From Desulforapulum autotrophicum HRM2 (GTDB lineage Bacteria > Desulfobacterota > Desulfobacteria > Desulfobacterales > Desulfobacteraceae), in assembly GCF_000020365.1 (NCBI RefSeq), contig NC_012108.1, positions 2,046,001 through 2,110,000 on the forward strand: 64,000 bases of DNA, written 5' to 3'. A model generated the notes under the pieces. That model saw only the letters and a list, made by a program, of their open reading frames with translations, ran no database searches and had not been told where the DNA came from. The position numbers were made by a program, and so were the translations under genes. The first letter of the stretch is position 1; the number at the start of each line of letters is the position of its first letter. Positions 27,209 to 36,957 of the stretch are shown here, one piece after another.

Positions 27209-28447
27209 ATGAAAGATAAAAAATATCAAAACTTAAAAACCCTGGAATTCTTAGGTCTCTTTGTTTTATTCTTCTGTATCCCTTTTTTTAAGGTTGGAAA
27301 AACTGTAGGTGTCTTCATGCTAATATTCGGAGCTTTTGGACACATATTAATTCAGAGAAAAAATACATTTAGTAAGCCGAACCTGCTTGAGTTTTTTTTA
27401 TTAGGTCTCCTGATTACAGGTTTTATTAGTACCGTGTTAAACTGGCCTTTCCACAAAGGATTTAATGGTTTTAAGGATACGTTTCAGTTTGTTCTCATCT
27501 TTTGGGTGATTTATCGAAAGACCTTTACTTTAAAACAATTAGAACTTTTATTCTGGGCGATTGTAATTGGTTCTATAATTGGTCTAACCGTGGGTTACAT
27601 TAGATGGCAATCAGGTGACAAAGCCTATTTTATCCTAAAAAACATGAGTCTTGCTAATACATCAATCATCATTGGTATTATTTCAAGTTCATTAATCGGA
27701 AAAATCATACAAGAAAAAGACGGCTTTTTAAACAAAGACAAGATCATATCATCTTTAGCTTTAATATTTTTATTGTTTTGTCTCTTCATGGGTGGAAACA
27801 GATCTGGAATAATTGGGTTTTGTGCATTCCTTGTTACTCTGCCTTTCTTTCGAAGCATTAACAAAAAAGCAATTGCTTTTGCTATTGTAATTGTCTGCAT
27901 TTCTTCAGTGATTCTCTGGGATTTGAAATCATACTCAAATAGAATTACACATCTTTTGGAAATAAGGTTAAATGTCTTTAATTATGAAAGCATGACTCCC
28001 AACGATCAATTTCGCTTTGATTACTGGAGAGTATCATATGCTCAGTTTATACAAAAAAATAAAAAAATGTTTGGAATAGGACCAAGGAATTATGGATCTA
28101 TTGATGTAAATAATCTAAAATTTGATCCTCCTTTAAAAAATATAGCAAAACTTCAAAGCCCGAATCATTCCCACAACTGGCTATTGACTAAATTAATCGA
28201 AGAGGGAATCTTTGGTCTTTTTTTCATATTGGGTTTCTGGGTTTCTGTGTTATGGATTCTGTTAAAATACAGGAAATATGAAAAAAATTATCACTGGTCT
28301 ATTGTGTCATGTCTTGGTGCTATTATTATTCCAGCCATAGCTGGGCTTTTTTATTCACCCTTTCGGAGGGAAGTGGCTTGGGTTTCCATGATGTACATTG
28401 GATTAGCTCTTTCTTTTATTAGAAATACCGAATGTAAAGATACATAA
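27209..28447 (+). CDS. O-antigen ligase family membrane protein (WaaL-like)
   Basis: A 412-residue polytopic protein with about ten hydrophobic segments and the Wzy_C-type periplasmic region. The segment GIGPRNYG followed by SPNHSHNWLLTKLIEEGIFG (around residue 318) carries the conserved histidine pattern of O-antigen ligases, which move undecaprenyl-linked O-polysaccharide onto lipid A-core. AT-rich like its neighbours. A Wzy polymerase cannot be excluded. Confidence 0.8.
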   Translation: MKDKKYQNLKTLEFLGLFVLFFCIPFFKVGKTVGVFMLIFGAFGHILIQRKNTFSKPNLLEFFLLGLLITGFISTVLNWPFHKGFNGFKDTFQFVLIFWVIYRKTFTLKQLELLFWAIVIGSIIGLTVGYIRWQSGDKAYFILKNMSLANTSIIIGIISSSLIGKIIQEKDGFLNKDKIISSLALIFLLFCLFMGGNRSGIIGFCAFLVTLPFFRSINKKAIAFAIVIVCISSVILWDLKSYSNRITHLLEIRLNVFNYESMTPNDQFRFDYWRVSYAQFIQKNKKMFGIGPRNYGSIDVNNLKFDPPLKNIAKLQSPNHSHNWLLTKLIEEGIFGLFFILGFWVSVLWILLKYRKYEKNYHWSIVSCLGAIIIPAIAGLFYSPFRREVAWVSMMYIGLALSFIRNTECKDT

Positions 28448-28488
28448 ATGTTTCACGATAAAAAAAGTGACTTTTATTAAATTTAATT

Positions 28489-29225
28489 CTTAATGATGTC
28501 CGGTTACCTTATGTTTAACCCGGTTTTTTATCATGATAGTTGACTGTGAGTTGACTGTTTGATAGACGCTGGAAAGCTATAAGGACGAGGTTATGGCAAT
28601 CAATCTGTGCTGTTCGGTATGTTATTGCTACAGCGACACTTATCTCTTTTCACACCAAAAAGGGGGGAGGCATCTCATTTTAGCTGAGTTAGAGCTATAA
28701 CATGCTCCATTCATAGGCGATTTCGAAAGTGTCGCTGTAGTGTTATAAGGCGTATAAATTCAATACATTAAAATGCAAGTGTGGAAACAATCTAAAGCGG
28801 GATCAACTATTCAAAGTCAGGATCAAACTCCCTGATGGCAAATGGAAATCTAATCAGGTCAACTCCTTTGAGTTGAGGCTGAGCTCAAGACCCAATCCAT
28901 TGAAGAAACTGTGTTTACTATCCATAGAGCCCCGGTCATTAATGCAGTATGGGAAAAGTACATAAAGTGGGCAAAGCTGAACAAAAGGTCATGGATAAGA
29001 TCACCCCTTCTGATGTTCAGGAAGTCTTGAACGATATGGCAACCAAGCAGACTCCCAAGGGCGGTCACTATGCGCCAGCTACTATTAAACAGATTCTTGT
29101 CTTAATCAAGCGGCTTTTTAACTGGTCTATTCAGTAAAAGCTATATCCGGGGCTTAATCCTTGCGAATCGGTATCAGTTCCAAAATTTGATAATTAGGTT
29201 ACCAATCCCCTTGGCCGAGACGGTC
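28489..29225 (+). pseudogene. Decayed tyrosine integrase with its upstream region
   Basis: This stretch mirrors the integrase gene at 862-1959 together with about 100 bases of its upstream DNA (the shared TTATCATGATAGTTGACTGT segment). The coding start ATGGCAATCAATCTGTGCTG at 28594 is the same in both copies. The copy is interrupted by a 115-bp insertion, carries frameshifts, has lost roughly 90 bases between two short CATGGA repeats, and fades out near 29225, so the whole catalytic domain is missing. No tRNA gene is next to it. It marks an older integration or a rearranged element end. Confidence 0.85.
28626..28740. mobile_element. 115-bp MITE-like insertion with 13-bp terminal inverted repeats
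   Basis: CTACAGCGACACT (28628-28640) and its exact complement AGTGTCGCTGTAG (28728-28740) flank about 87 bases without coding capacity. TGTTAT occurs on both sides (28620-28625 and 28741-28746) as a 6-bp target duplication. Removing the insertion restores the integrase sequence around it (TATGTTATAAGG-type junction compared with the intact copy), which supports a genuine insertion. The parent transposase is not in the window. Confidence 0.8.
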
Positions 29226-29324
29226 TTGACATGGGGTCCACTTTAATGTAAAAAGTCGACACTAAAAGCTTTCTGCCCAAAGTGTAAATTAGGCTTTAGG
29301 GTACTATTTGTTGGGAAAGAATCG

Positions 29325-30092
29325 ATGAAAAGAGTAATCGTTGTCCATGGGATGAAGAGAAGTGGTAATCATGCAATAATTAATTGGCTGAAAGTTCATG
29401 ACCATTTCATTTTTTATAATGATATAATCCAAATTGCGCCCATACTGACCGGCAAAAAAGAGACCCCTCCACCAAGAGACTTTACATCATGGTTTAAAAA
29501 AAAGCGGCTTCCAAGGCGTATACGGTTTGCTTTTTTTCTCAAAAAATTCATTCTTCGGAAATATTCCCTGATTGCCAGTCTTGAAGACCATGATTTGCAG
29601 ATTAAACCTTTTTCCAATGTGCCCTGTGATATTACCAACATTTTGATCATACGTGATCCTATCAATCTGTTTTCAAGTCGGATTCGGAAGGCATCTTTGA
29701 TCAAACACCCGGCATATGCAATGAATACAGATTCAGAAAAAGATAGAGTTTTGAAACTCTGGAAAAGCCATGCACGGGAATTTGTAGGATTCACGAACCA
29801 GTTAGAGAATAAAGTATGTATCTATTTTGATGCCTGGTTTTCCAGTCGGAACTATCGGGAACAAATTAGCCAAAAGTTGAATTTGGAGTTTATAGATAAA
29901 GGCTTTTCCATGGTTTCAAAAAAAGGCGGGGGAAGCTCGTTCGATAAAATACGTTTTAACGGTAACAATAAAATGATGGATGTCTTGAATCGTCAAGCCT
30001 GTCTGAAAAAGTCTGAACAGCAGTTGCTGGAAAACATACTTGCCGATGATGAATTACAAGAACTGGCTCACATGATAACGGAGACGGCTTAA
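29325..30092 (+). CDS. Sulfotransferase-like P-loop protein
   Basis: A 255-residue protein. The N-terminal HGMKRSGNHAI (8-18) resembles the 5'-phosphosulfate binding loop of sulfotransferases, and LIIRDPINLFSSRI in the middle matches the 3'-phosphate binding motif (R, then S). Such enzymes transfer sulfate from PAPS to glycans or lipids. In this context a sulfated surface polysaccharide is plausible but unproven. It lies between mobile-DNA remnants and is AT-rich. Confidence 0.65.
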   Translation: MKRVIVVHGMKRSGNHAIINWLKVHDHFIFYNDIIQIAPILTGKKETPPPRDFTSWFKKKRLPRRIRFAFFLKKFILRKYSLIASLEDHDLQIKPFSNVPCDITNILIIRDPINLFSSRIRKASLIKHPAYAMNTDSEKDRVLKLWKSHAREFVGFTNQLENKVCIYFDAWFSSRNYREQISQKLNLEFIDKGFSMVSKKGGGSSFDKIRFNGNNKMMDVLNRQACLKKSEQQLLENILADDELQELAHMITETA

Positions 30093-30139
30093 GCCATCGA
30101 AATTACCTTATATGATTTGAATTGAGTAGCCGAGAAGAT

Positions 30140-30500
30140 TTCCCTACCCCGGCTTTCACACCACCGAACATACGGGTCCGTATTACGGCTGCGTCCTTGT
30201 CGAAACTTTGTCCCCTGTTTTGATTTAACTCTGTAACAAACTGAAATTTTGCTGTTCCAAGGGAAAAAAGTTTAAGTACGTAAATATGATAAATTTACGT
30301 TGCGAGAACTTAAGACTGTTGAGTCAAGAACAGTCCGTTTGCCATGGGCACCCTGAAAGTGATGATAGGCTTTTTTAGTGCGCAGCATTCGGCTATAATT
30401 GAACTTCTGTCACCTATGCATACGTCGGAAAGCATTATACCTAAAGGGTGTTCCCGGAGGGTTCGCTTGTTTTGAATTTTGATTTGCCGTAATATTGGTG
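30140..30500 (-). other. Probable group II intron remnant without reverse transcriptase
   Basis: Read on the minus strand, the sequence near 30200-30140 (CCGTATGTTCGGTGGTGTGA followed by AAGCCGGGGTAGGG) resembles the conserved stretch just upstream of the intron-encoded protein in bacterial group II introns. Farther upstream GCATAGGTGACAGAAG and CCCTCCGGGAAC look like other ribozyme pieces. No reverse transcriptase frame follows; the sulfotransferase-like gene occupies that position. This was recognised by eye only. The rest of the 30093-30588 gap shows no gene. Confidence 0.4.
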
Positions 30501-30588
30501 AGTATCGAGCCGCTTAGAAAACATGGTCACGGTTTATTATAATAAGGTATATTTCAAAACTCAAAACAAAGAATGGAACTTTTAGATT

Positions 30589-31275
30589 TCATTCAAGCCC
30601 AAGGGGGCAGATGGAACTTGGAAAACAATACTTTATGGCCGCCCGGGACCATCTTTTTTGATATTTTTCTATTAATTTTTTCCGGTTGCCTGTATAAAAA
30701 ACGGCCTTGTCAAAATCGACAACATGGATTTCTTGTTCAGGGGAAATCAGGATGTTTCCCGGGTGAAGATCCACATGGAAGATCCCGGCATCCACAAGTT
30801 TTGATATGTTCCGGGATATCTTTGGCATGAGTGCCACGGCTTGCTGGGGACTGGACAGGCAAAGGGTTGCAAAGGTCTTATGGGGCAGTATGGCTCGGGT
30901 GACAAGCCATGCCCGGTAGAACAGGGCACCCCGGGTTATATAGGCCAGGGGGTCGGGGGTCTTTACCCCGGCATTTTGCCCATAAATAAGAAATTCCATC
31001 TCCTTCTGGGGTCTGGTTTTACCCCATTTCACATAGTGCCCTCGGTTTAATCTGGAAATCAAGCCACCCCGGCAATAGGTCTTAACTGCAATGGGACCGG
31101 TCTCTTCAAGGGTGATTATTTTTACTGAAGTTCGCCCTTCCAGGTTGCGGGTCTGTTTTTTGGGGTCAAGGCCCAGGGTGCTCACCAGCAGATCCGTGCT
31201 TGTTTTTCCCAGGGCAACCGTGGCGCCAATGCAAAATCCATTGTAATTGGCTGTAAGAATACGGCTTGGGTTCAT
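30589..31275 (-). CDS. Kdo/LPS kinase family protein (KdkA-like)
   Basis: A 228-residue member of the lipopolysaccharide kinase family with a protein-kinase-like fold. The catalytic loop is IFHVDLHPGNILI and the metal-binding DFD is VVDFDKAVF. Family members phosphorylate Kdo (KdkA) or heptose (WaaP/InaA). It starts within the end of kdsB (4-base overlap) and follows waaA and kdsB, so phosphorylation of Kdo is the likely job. Confidence 0.8.
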   Translation of the reverse strand: MNPSRILTANYNGFCIGATVALGKTSTDLLVSTLGLDPKKQTRNLEGRTSVKIITLEETGPIAVKTYCRGGLISRLNRGHYVKWGKTRPQKEMEFLIYGQNAGVKTPDPLAYITRGALFYRAWLVTRAILPHKTFATLCLSSPQQAVALMPKISRNISKLVDAGIFHVDLHPGNILISPEQEIHVVDFDKAVFYTGNRKKLIEKYQKRWSRAAIKYCFPSSICPLGLE

Positions 31276-32006
31276 GGGGTAAAAAACTTTGCCTCAATAC
31301 GGTCAATATCGTCGGGTGTGTCCACGCTGGGTGAATCATAGGTGGTGATAACCACTTTGATGTCATATCCATACTCCAGCACCCTTAGCTGTTCAAGTTT
31401 TTCTGTCTCTTCAAGGGGGCTTTTCCCAAGCTTGGTGAACATTTCAAGAAACGATTTTCGATAGGCATAAAAACCCAGGTGACGGTAAAAGGGTATCTGG
31501 GATTTGCCGTCCCTTGGAAAGGGAATCTGGGATCGGGAAAAATAAAGGGCAAAGCCCTTCTGGTTAAGGGTGACCTTTACCGCAGATGGGTCGGTCAAGT
31601 CCCGGGGATCGGTTATTTCAATGGCCAGGGTCGACATGCCAAGGGTTTTGTCAGTGTCAAAAGGGGCAGTCAGCTGGTCCAGGCATTCAGGTGAAAAAAT
31701 GGGCTGGTCTCCCTGGATGTTGATGATCACCTCGTCGGGTTCCAGGGGCAATTGCCTGCAGGCGTTCCACACCCGGTCCGTGCCGGATCTGAGGTCCCCC
31801 TGGGTCATAATGGCCTCTCCACCAAAGGCAGTGACCGTGTCAAAAATCTGTTCGTTGTCGGTTGCCACCATTACCCGGTCAATGGAGCCGGCCTGTATGG
31901 CCTGTTCATATACCCGCTGGATCATGGGCTTTCCAGCCACCAGGGCCAGTGGTTTTCCATTAAATCGTTTGGAGGCATATCGTGAAGGTATTATTGCAAT
32001 CGTCAT
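31272..32006 (-). CDS. kdsB: 3-deoxy-manno-octulosonate cytidylyltransferase
   Basis: A 244-residue CMP-Kdo synthetase, activating Kdo with CTP. N-terminal IIPSRYASKRFNGKPLALVAGKPM carries the CTP-binding residues; NIQGDQP holds the metal-binding aspartate; the RHLGFYAYRKSFLEMF and LEQLRVLEYGYDIKV segments are diagnostic. It lies between waaA and the Kdo kinase gene in a three-gene minus-strand operon. Confidence 0.96.
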   Translation of the reverse strand: MTIAIIPSRYASKRFNGKPLALVAGKPMIQRVYEQAIQAGSIDRVMVATDNEQIFDTVTAFGGEAIMTQGDLRSGTDRVWNACRQLPLEPDEVIINIQGDQPIFSPECLDQLTAPFDTDKTLGMSTLAIEITDPRDLTDPSAVKVTLNQKGFALYFSRSQIPFPRDGKSQIPFYRHLGFYAYRKSFLEMFTKLGKSPLEETEKLEQLRVLEYGYDIKVVITTYDSPSVDTPDDIDRIEAKFFTP

Positions 32007-32024
32007 GGAAGGTTGCCTTATTCT

Positions 32025-33329
32025 TTATTTTTTTCCAGATTGAAGGGTGTTTAAAATGGTGTTCACCGCCATTTGGGTTCCGCCCTGGTATCGGCGGATA
32101 TAGTTTATTCCTTTGCTTGTTATCTTTTGTCGCCGGGGAGGGGTATTCAGGTGACGGCAGAGGTGACTGACAACCTCCCTGCTGTTTCTGGCACGGTTCA
32201 CCACCCCTGTTGAGAACAGTTCCTGTCCCACCCAGTTAAAATTGTCAAGGTAAGGTCCGGTAACTGCAGCAGCACCGCAGATGACAGGTTCCAGGAAATT
32301 TTGACCGCCCAGGGGTTTGAGGCTTCCTCCCACAAAGGCTGCTGTGGCATGGAAACAGGCTGCCTTAAGTTCTCCAAAGGTGTCCCACAGGATTGTTGTG
32401 CCGGGCAATACAGGTTTGGTTATGGCGGATCTAAGCTTCCAGGACAGTCCAAGGGCGGTGAGGGTCTTCTGCCAGAAATCAATGCGGTGCATGTGTCTGG
32501 GAAAGATTGCCACCACCTGGTTGGGGTGCTGAAAAAGAATTTGTCCAAGGATATCTGCTGTTTCTTCCTCCTCTTCCCTGCGGATGGATGCCAGAAGGGT
32601 CACTGGTGTCCCCTTGGGAAAGGGGTTTTGGGGTAGGAGGCAGTTCCCTGGGTTGGTTTCCATTTCCTGGGGCATCACTGTGTCAAATTTAATGTTTGGC
32701 ATGGTATCAATTGTGGTCTGTGGAAAGATTTTTCTGAACCGCCGGGCATCTTCAGGCGAGATGGCAAGAATGATGTGGGGTGCCAGGGTCCGGCACAACC
32801 AGGGGGCTTTTTGATACCGGGCCAGGCTTTTTTCAGAAAGCCTTGCATTGATCATGATAATGGGGATCTGTCGTTTGTTCAGGCTAGCAAGAAGACCCGG
32901 CCACAACTCAGTTTCCAGGAGCACCATGACGCCGGGACAAATTCTTGATACCGCAGCATCCATCAAGTCCGGTGAATCAAAGGGAAAAAATGAAAAAACC
33001 ACTGAAATATGGGGGCTGATCTCCATTGGTGAGAGCGTTTTTTTCAGGATGTCCATGCCCTGGGGAGTGGTTGTGGTCACGAGCACGGTCAGTTCATGGT
33101 CGGGCATCATGGTACGGATCAGGGCACTTGCCAGATAAGCCTCACCAGCCGATGCCGCCTGGATCCAGATGTCTGACCGAGTCAGGTGATGGACATTGGT
33201 GCGCTGGTCAAACCCCCTGCGGAGCCGCCGGGTTTTTTTCAGCCACGGCAGTGCCAGTCTCCAGGCAAAACCATAAAGGCCAAGGATCCTATTTAATCTG
33301 TTTTGATCTGATTCCCACTGATTATTCAT
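32025..33329 (-). CDS. waaA: 3-deoxy-D-manno-octulosonic acid transferase
   Basis: A 434-residue GT30 enzyme transferring Kdo from CMP-Kdo to lipid IVA. The N-terminus has a hydrophobic patch near residue 20 for membrane association; IWIQAASAGEAYLASALI with the catalytic glutamate and GGSLKPLGGQNFLEPV with the CMP-binding region are clear. It leads the waaA-kdsB-kinase operon and is divergent from msbA, with 66 bases between the two starts. Confidence 0.95.
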   Translation of the reverse strand: MNNQWESDQNRLNRILGLYGFAWRLALPWLKKTRRLRRGFDQRTNVHHLTRSDIWIQAASAGEAYLASALIRTMMPDHELTVLVTTTTPQGMDILKKTLSPMEISPHISVVFSFFPFDSPDLMDAAVSRICPGVMVLLETELWPGLLASLNKRQIPIIMINARLSEKSLARYQKAPWLCRTLAPHIILAISPEDARRFRKIFPQTTIDTMPNIKFDTVMPQEMETNPGNCLLPQNPFPKGTPVTLLASIRREEEEETADILGQILFQHPNQVVAIFPRHMHRIDFWQKTLTALGLSWKLRSAITKPVLPGTTILWDTFGELKAACFHATAAFVGGSLKPLGGQNFLEPVICGAAAVTGPYLDNFNWVGQELFSTGVVNRARNSREVVSHLCRHLNTPPRRQKITSKGINYIRRYQGGTQMAVNTILNTLQSGKK

Positions 33330-33395
33330 CCCTCCTTTTTCTCATATTCTTTTAATATTGACAATAGTTCATATTCTATTCAATAATATCCGCCT

Positions 33396-35153
33396 ATGAA
33401 ATCTATTAGAAAAGATGCAGCACCTTCCCATGAAGGGGTTTTGGTGTCACTCGTTGTCGGCTATTGGAAACCCCTTGCCCTTGCCATGGGGTGCATGGTG
33501 ATTGTGGCTGCGGCTACCTCAATCTCGGCCTACCTGGTTAAGCCCATGCTGGATGATATTTTTGTGAACCGCGACCGGTCCCGCTTATTGTTGCTTCCCG
33601 GTGCAGCTGTCCTGATCTTTTTTTCTAAGGGTGCAGCCACCTATGGGCAGCAGTACTGGATGAACCATGTGGGACAGCAGATCATCAAAACCCTTCGAAA
33701 CATGCTTTATAACCGTATCATGGATCTTCCCCTGGCCTTTTTTCACAATGAAAAAACAGGCACCCTCATGTCCAGGATCACCAATGATGTCAACATTGTC
33801 AAAGGCATGGTTTCAACGGCAGTGGCAGGACTTTTGCGTGATCTTTTCACGGTGATCGGCCTTGTGGGGGTGATTTTTTACATGGACTGGAAACTTGCCG
33901 TGGGGGCCTTTCTTGTTCTGCCTGCGGCATTTTATCCGATTATACTTTTTGGGCGCAGGGTGCGGCGGTTCAGCACCGGACGCCAGGAGGCCATGGCAGA
34001 TCTCAATGTGTTTCTCCATGAAACCTTTGCAGGCAGCAAGATTGTCAAAACCTTTGTCAGGGAAGATTATGAGAAAGAGCGCTTCCATGGTAAATCGGAA
34101 GAACTGTTTCGCCTGGAGATGAGGTCGGTGGTTGCCAAATCCCTTTCCTCTCCTGTCATGGAGTTTCTTGGCGGGGTGGGTATCGCCTTTATCATCTGGT
34201 TTGGCGGGTCCAGGGTTATTTCCGGGGCATCCTCCACCGGAACTTTTTTTTCCTTTCTGACGGCGGTGATGTTGCTCTATGCCCCTGCAAAAAAACTTGC
34301 GACATTGAATAACACCATCCAGGAGGGCATGGCCGCTGTTACCCGGATTTTTGAAATCATTGATCGTGAATCTGAAATAAAAGATGTGCAGGATCCCCTT
34401 TTACTGGAAGGGACAGAGGTGGGTGTGGCTTTTGAAAATGTGTCGTTTGCCTACCAGACCGATGGGGACCCCGTGTTGAGTCACATTGACTTGAAGGTGA
34501 ATCCCGGGGAAGTCCTTGCCCTGGTGGGCATGAGTGGGGGAGGTAAAACTTCCCTTGTAAACCTCATTCCCAGGTTTTACGATGTAACCGCCGGAACCCT
34601 TCGTCTGAATGGAATGGATGTGAAAAATATTGGCATCAAGTCCCTCAGGGAAAAAATTTCCATTGTGACCCAGGAGCCGGTACTTTTTAACGACACCGTC
34701 GCCAGCAATATCCGGTATGGCAATCTTGAGGCTTCAGACGAGGACGTTGTCCTGGCCGCCCAAAAAGCCTTTGCCCATGATTTCATCATGGGGTTTCCAG
34801 AAGGGTATGACACGGTCATCGGAGAGCTTGGCAGCAGGCTGTCCGGTGGAGAAAAACAGCGATTATGCATTGCCAGGGCTTTGATCAAGGATGCCCCCAT
34901 CCTCATCCTTGATGAGGCTACCTCTGCCCTTGATTCCGAAGCGGAACAGGTGGTGCAGCAGGCCCTGGCCAACCTCATCAAAGGACGAACCACCTTTGTC
35001 ATTGCCCATCGGCTTTCAACCGTGGACCATGCCCACCGCATTGTGGTTGTAGAAAACGGGCAGATTATAGAGCAGGGCACCCATGAAGAACTCATGGCCC
35101 AGGGTGGTAAATATTATTCCCTTCGCACCATGCAGCAGATTGATAACCCTTAG
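33396..35153 (+). CDS. msbA: Lipid A export ABC transporter (flippase)
   Basis: A 585-residue half transporter: six membrane helices (about residues 20-320) fused to an ATPase domain with Walker A GMSGGGKTS, Q loop VTQEPVLFND, signature LSGGEKQR, Walker B LILDEATSALD and H-loop IAHRLST. MsbA flips core-lipid A across the inner membrane. Its position opposite waaA fits that role. Other ABCB-type exporters are possible but less likely. Repeat locus D starts 12 bases after its stop. Confidence 0.9.
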   Translation: MKSIRKDAAPSHEGVLVSLVVGYWKPLALAMGCMVIVAAATSISAYLVKPMLDDIFVNRDRSRLLLLPGAAVLIFFSKGAATYGQQYWMNHVGQQIIKTLRNMLYNRIMDLPLAFFHNEKTGTLMSRITNDVNIVKGMVSTAVAGLLRDLFTVIGLVGVIFYMDWKLAVGAFLVLPAAFYPIILFGRRVRRFSTGRQEAMADLNVFLHETFAGSKIVKTFVREDYEKERFHGKSEELFRLEMRSVVAKSLSSPVMEFLGGVGIAFIIWFGGSRVISGASSTGTFFSFLTAVMLLYAPAKKLATLNNTIQEGMAAVTRIFEIIDRESEIKDVQDPLLLEGTEVGVAFENVSFAYQTDGDPVLSHIDLKVNPGEVLALVGMSGGGKTSLVNLIPRFYDVTAGTLRLNGMDVKNIGIKSLREKISIVTQEPVLFNDTVASNIRYGNLEASDEDVVLAAQKAFAHDFIMGFPEGYDTVIGELGSRLSGGEKQRLCIARALIKDAPILILDEATSALDSEAEQVVQQALANLIKGRTTFVIAHRLSTVDHAHRIVVVENGQIIEQGTHEELMAQGGKYYSLRTMQQIDNP

Positions 35154-35165
35154 GTTCTTTTATAT

Positions 35166-35768
35166 GAAACTCTTGTCGGACCGGTAGACGGGAACGGGTG
35201 TTACCCTCCGCTCATTCTCGCAGCCCGTCCATGGGCTGCTCCGAGGGAAATGGCAGCTCATTCGGCGTCCATGCCGACCGCTGCCATTTAATCCGCTCCG
35301 GGCAACACCCGTTCCCGTCCGCCTCTGCTGTCGAGTTTCTTCATTCGTTGTATCCGCCAGGGCATGCCGATTTATAAGAAACTACCGTCGAAACGTCATT
35401 GTTAAGGTCTCGACTTTCGAGCCCTCTTTGGTTTCCCTGATCGGAACATTGTAAACCAAAGGGGATAGGATTTTTGCCCTTCCAGGCGTTAAGAAGCGCA
35501 GGCTGTTTGAGGACTTTAGCCCGCAGTTCCTGCGCTTTAGTCTGGAAGGGCAGAAATCCCCCCGACGTTTACCGTTCCGGTCGGGGAAACCAAAGGGGCG
35601 GAATGGTACTATCGCCGGCCCTGTGTCATCGTGTTTCATGATTCGTTGTGTCCGATAGGACATGTGGGTTTTATATGTAACACTCGCCAAAGCATTGTCA
35701 ATGAAGGTGTTTCAAAATTCGTTGAGGCCGAAGCCATACCTCGCTCCGGCCGTGCCGGTTATATAAAC
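35166..35768 (-). repeat. Modular hairpin repeat, locus D (W-V-X-Y-X-Z on the minus strand)
   Basis: On the plus strand the order is Z (35166-35339), X (35335-35382), Y (35378-35637), X (35633-35681), V (35677-35713), W (35709-35768), each in inverted orientation. Boundaries are the shared GAAAC/GTTTC pentamers; one junction is GTAAC. Module lengths match the other loci within one to three bases (V always 37). The Z copy has its own compensated stem changes. It fills the gap between the convergent genes msbA and the heptosyltransferase-like gene. The remaining 200 bases to 35967 hold nothing I can name. Confidence 0.92.
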
Positions 35769-35967
35769 CTTTCCCGGTCGCATCTGCTGTCAAACGTTCT
35801 ATTTTTTGATTTCGTTGCCGCCAGGTCGGATGCCATGTTCCGGTCATGCCGGTTATTGGCTCATGTCCAGACTTTTATCGTAGATCGATGTTTTAACTTC
35901 CATGAGTCCCAGGTAGAAAAATACAAAAAAAAGGAAAATACTGAGGATCAGTTTTGTTGGGGATCTT

Positions 35968-36954
35968 TTAACCATTATCGTCGGTGCACTCTCTGATCTG
36001 GAAGGAAATGGCCTCCATGACATCTTCAGGGGTGATGGCCTCCATGCACAGGGGATTCTTGCAGTGTTTTTTGTTGCACGGGGTGCAGGCCTGGGGTTTT
36101 TGGATGACCCTGCCCTTGAAGGGGCCTGTCCGGCCTGGATTGGATGGACCAAAAAGTGCTATGAGTCTTGTTCCAAGGGCACAGGCCAGATGCATGGGGC
36201 CCGTGTCGCAGGAGATAACGCAACGGGCGCGGCCAAGGACTTCGACTAGTTCGGGTATGGTTGTTTTACCGGTGAGGTCAAGAATGTCAGTCCTGGATGT
36301 CTCTTTGATTCTACGGGCATTTTCCATATCTTCCGGCCCTCCGGTTAAAACCGGCACCAGACCGAATGTTTTGCTTGCCTCTTCTGCCAGAATGGCAAAA
36401 TTATCGTTCGCCCATCGGTTTGCAGGCTTTGTGGCTCCGATGTTGAGCACCAGAAAGTCATGGGGAAGGAGGACAGGGAGCGGGCAGTTTGATCTGGGGA
36501 TCTTCCACGTGGGCGTGCCGCAGGAAATGTTCAGGTGCTCGGCAAATTCCAGATACTGGATGAGCATGTGGGCCTGGGGATTTGATGGAAGGATCCGTTC
36601 AAAGGGGAAAATCCAGGACTGCTCCTTGCACCGTTCCTTGTTGAATCCGAGTCTTCTTTTGCTCTTTGCAGCCATGCAAAAAAAACCTGATTTAAGAATG
36701 CGCTGCAGGTCAAAGGCAATGTCGTACTGGGTTTCTCTCAGCGCTTTAATAGCTGCAGTTATTCCTCTTTTACCCTTTTTTTTATCAAACACGATGGCCT
36801 TGTCCACACAGGAGTGGTTGCGTACAAGGGGATAACTCAATGGTGCCACAAGCCAGTGGATTTCAGCGTCAAGGTTTTCCTTGAGGGCCACAACAAGGGG
36901 AAAGGTATTGATTACATCTCCCAAAGCGCCAAGTTTTATGATGATTATTTTCAT
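35968..36954 (-). CDS. Family 9 glycosyltransferase (heptosyltransferase-like)
   Basis: A 328-residue GT9 protein. N-terminal KIIIIKLGALGDVINTFPLV is the family signature; LNIGATKPANRWANDNFAIL and SCDTGPMHLACALGTRLIALFG form the ADP-sugar site. WaaC/WaaF/WaaQ enzymes add heptose to the inner core. The C-terminal CTPCNKKHCKNPLC cysteine cluster is common in this group. Last gene of a four-gene minus-strand operon. Confidence 0.88.
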   Translation of the reverse strand: MKIIIIKLGALGDVINTFPLVVALKENLDAEIHWLVAPLSYPLVRNHSCVDKAIVFDKKKGKRGITAAIKALRETQYDIAFDLQRILKSGFFCMAAKSKRRLGFNKERCKEQSWIFPFERILPSNPQAHMLIQYLEFAEHLNISCGTPTWKIPRSNCPLPVLLPHDFLVLNIGATKPANRWANDNFAILAEEASKTFGLVPVLTGGPEDMENARRIKETSRTDILDLTGKTTIPELVEVLGRARCVISCDTGPMHLACALGTRLIALFGPSNPGRTGPFKGRVIQKPQACTPCNKKHCKNPLCMEAITPEDVMEAISFQIRECTDDNG

Positions 36955-36957
36955 AGA

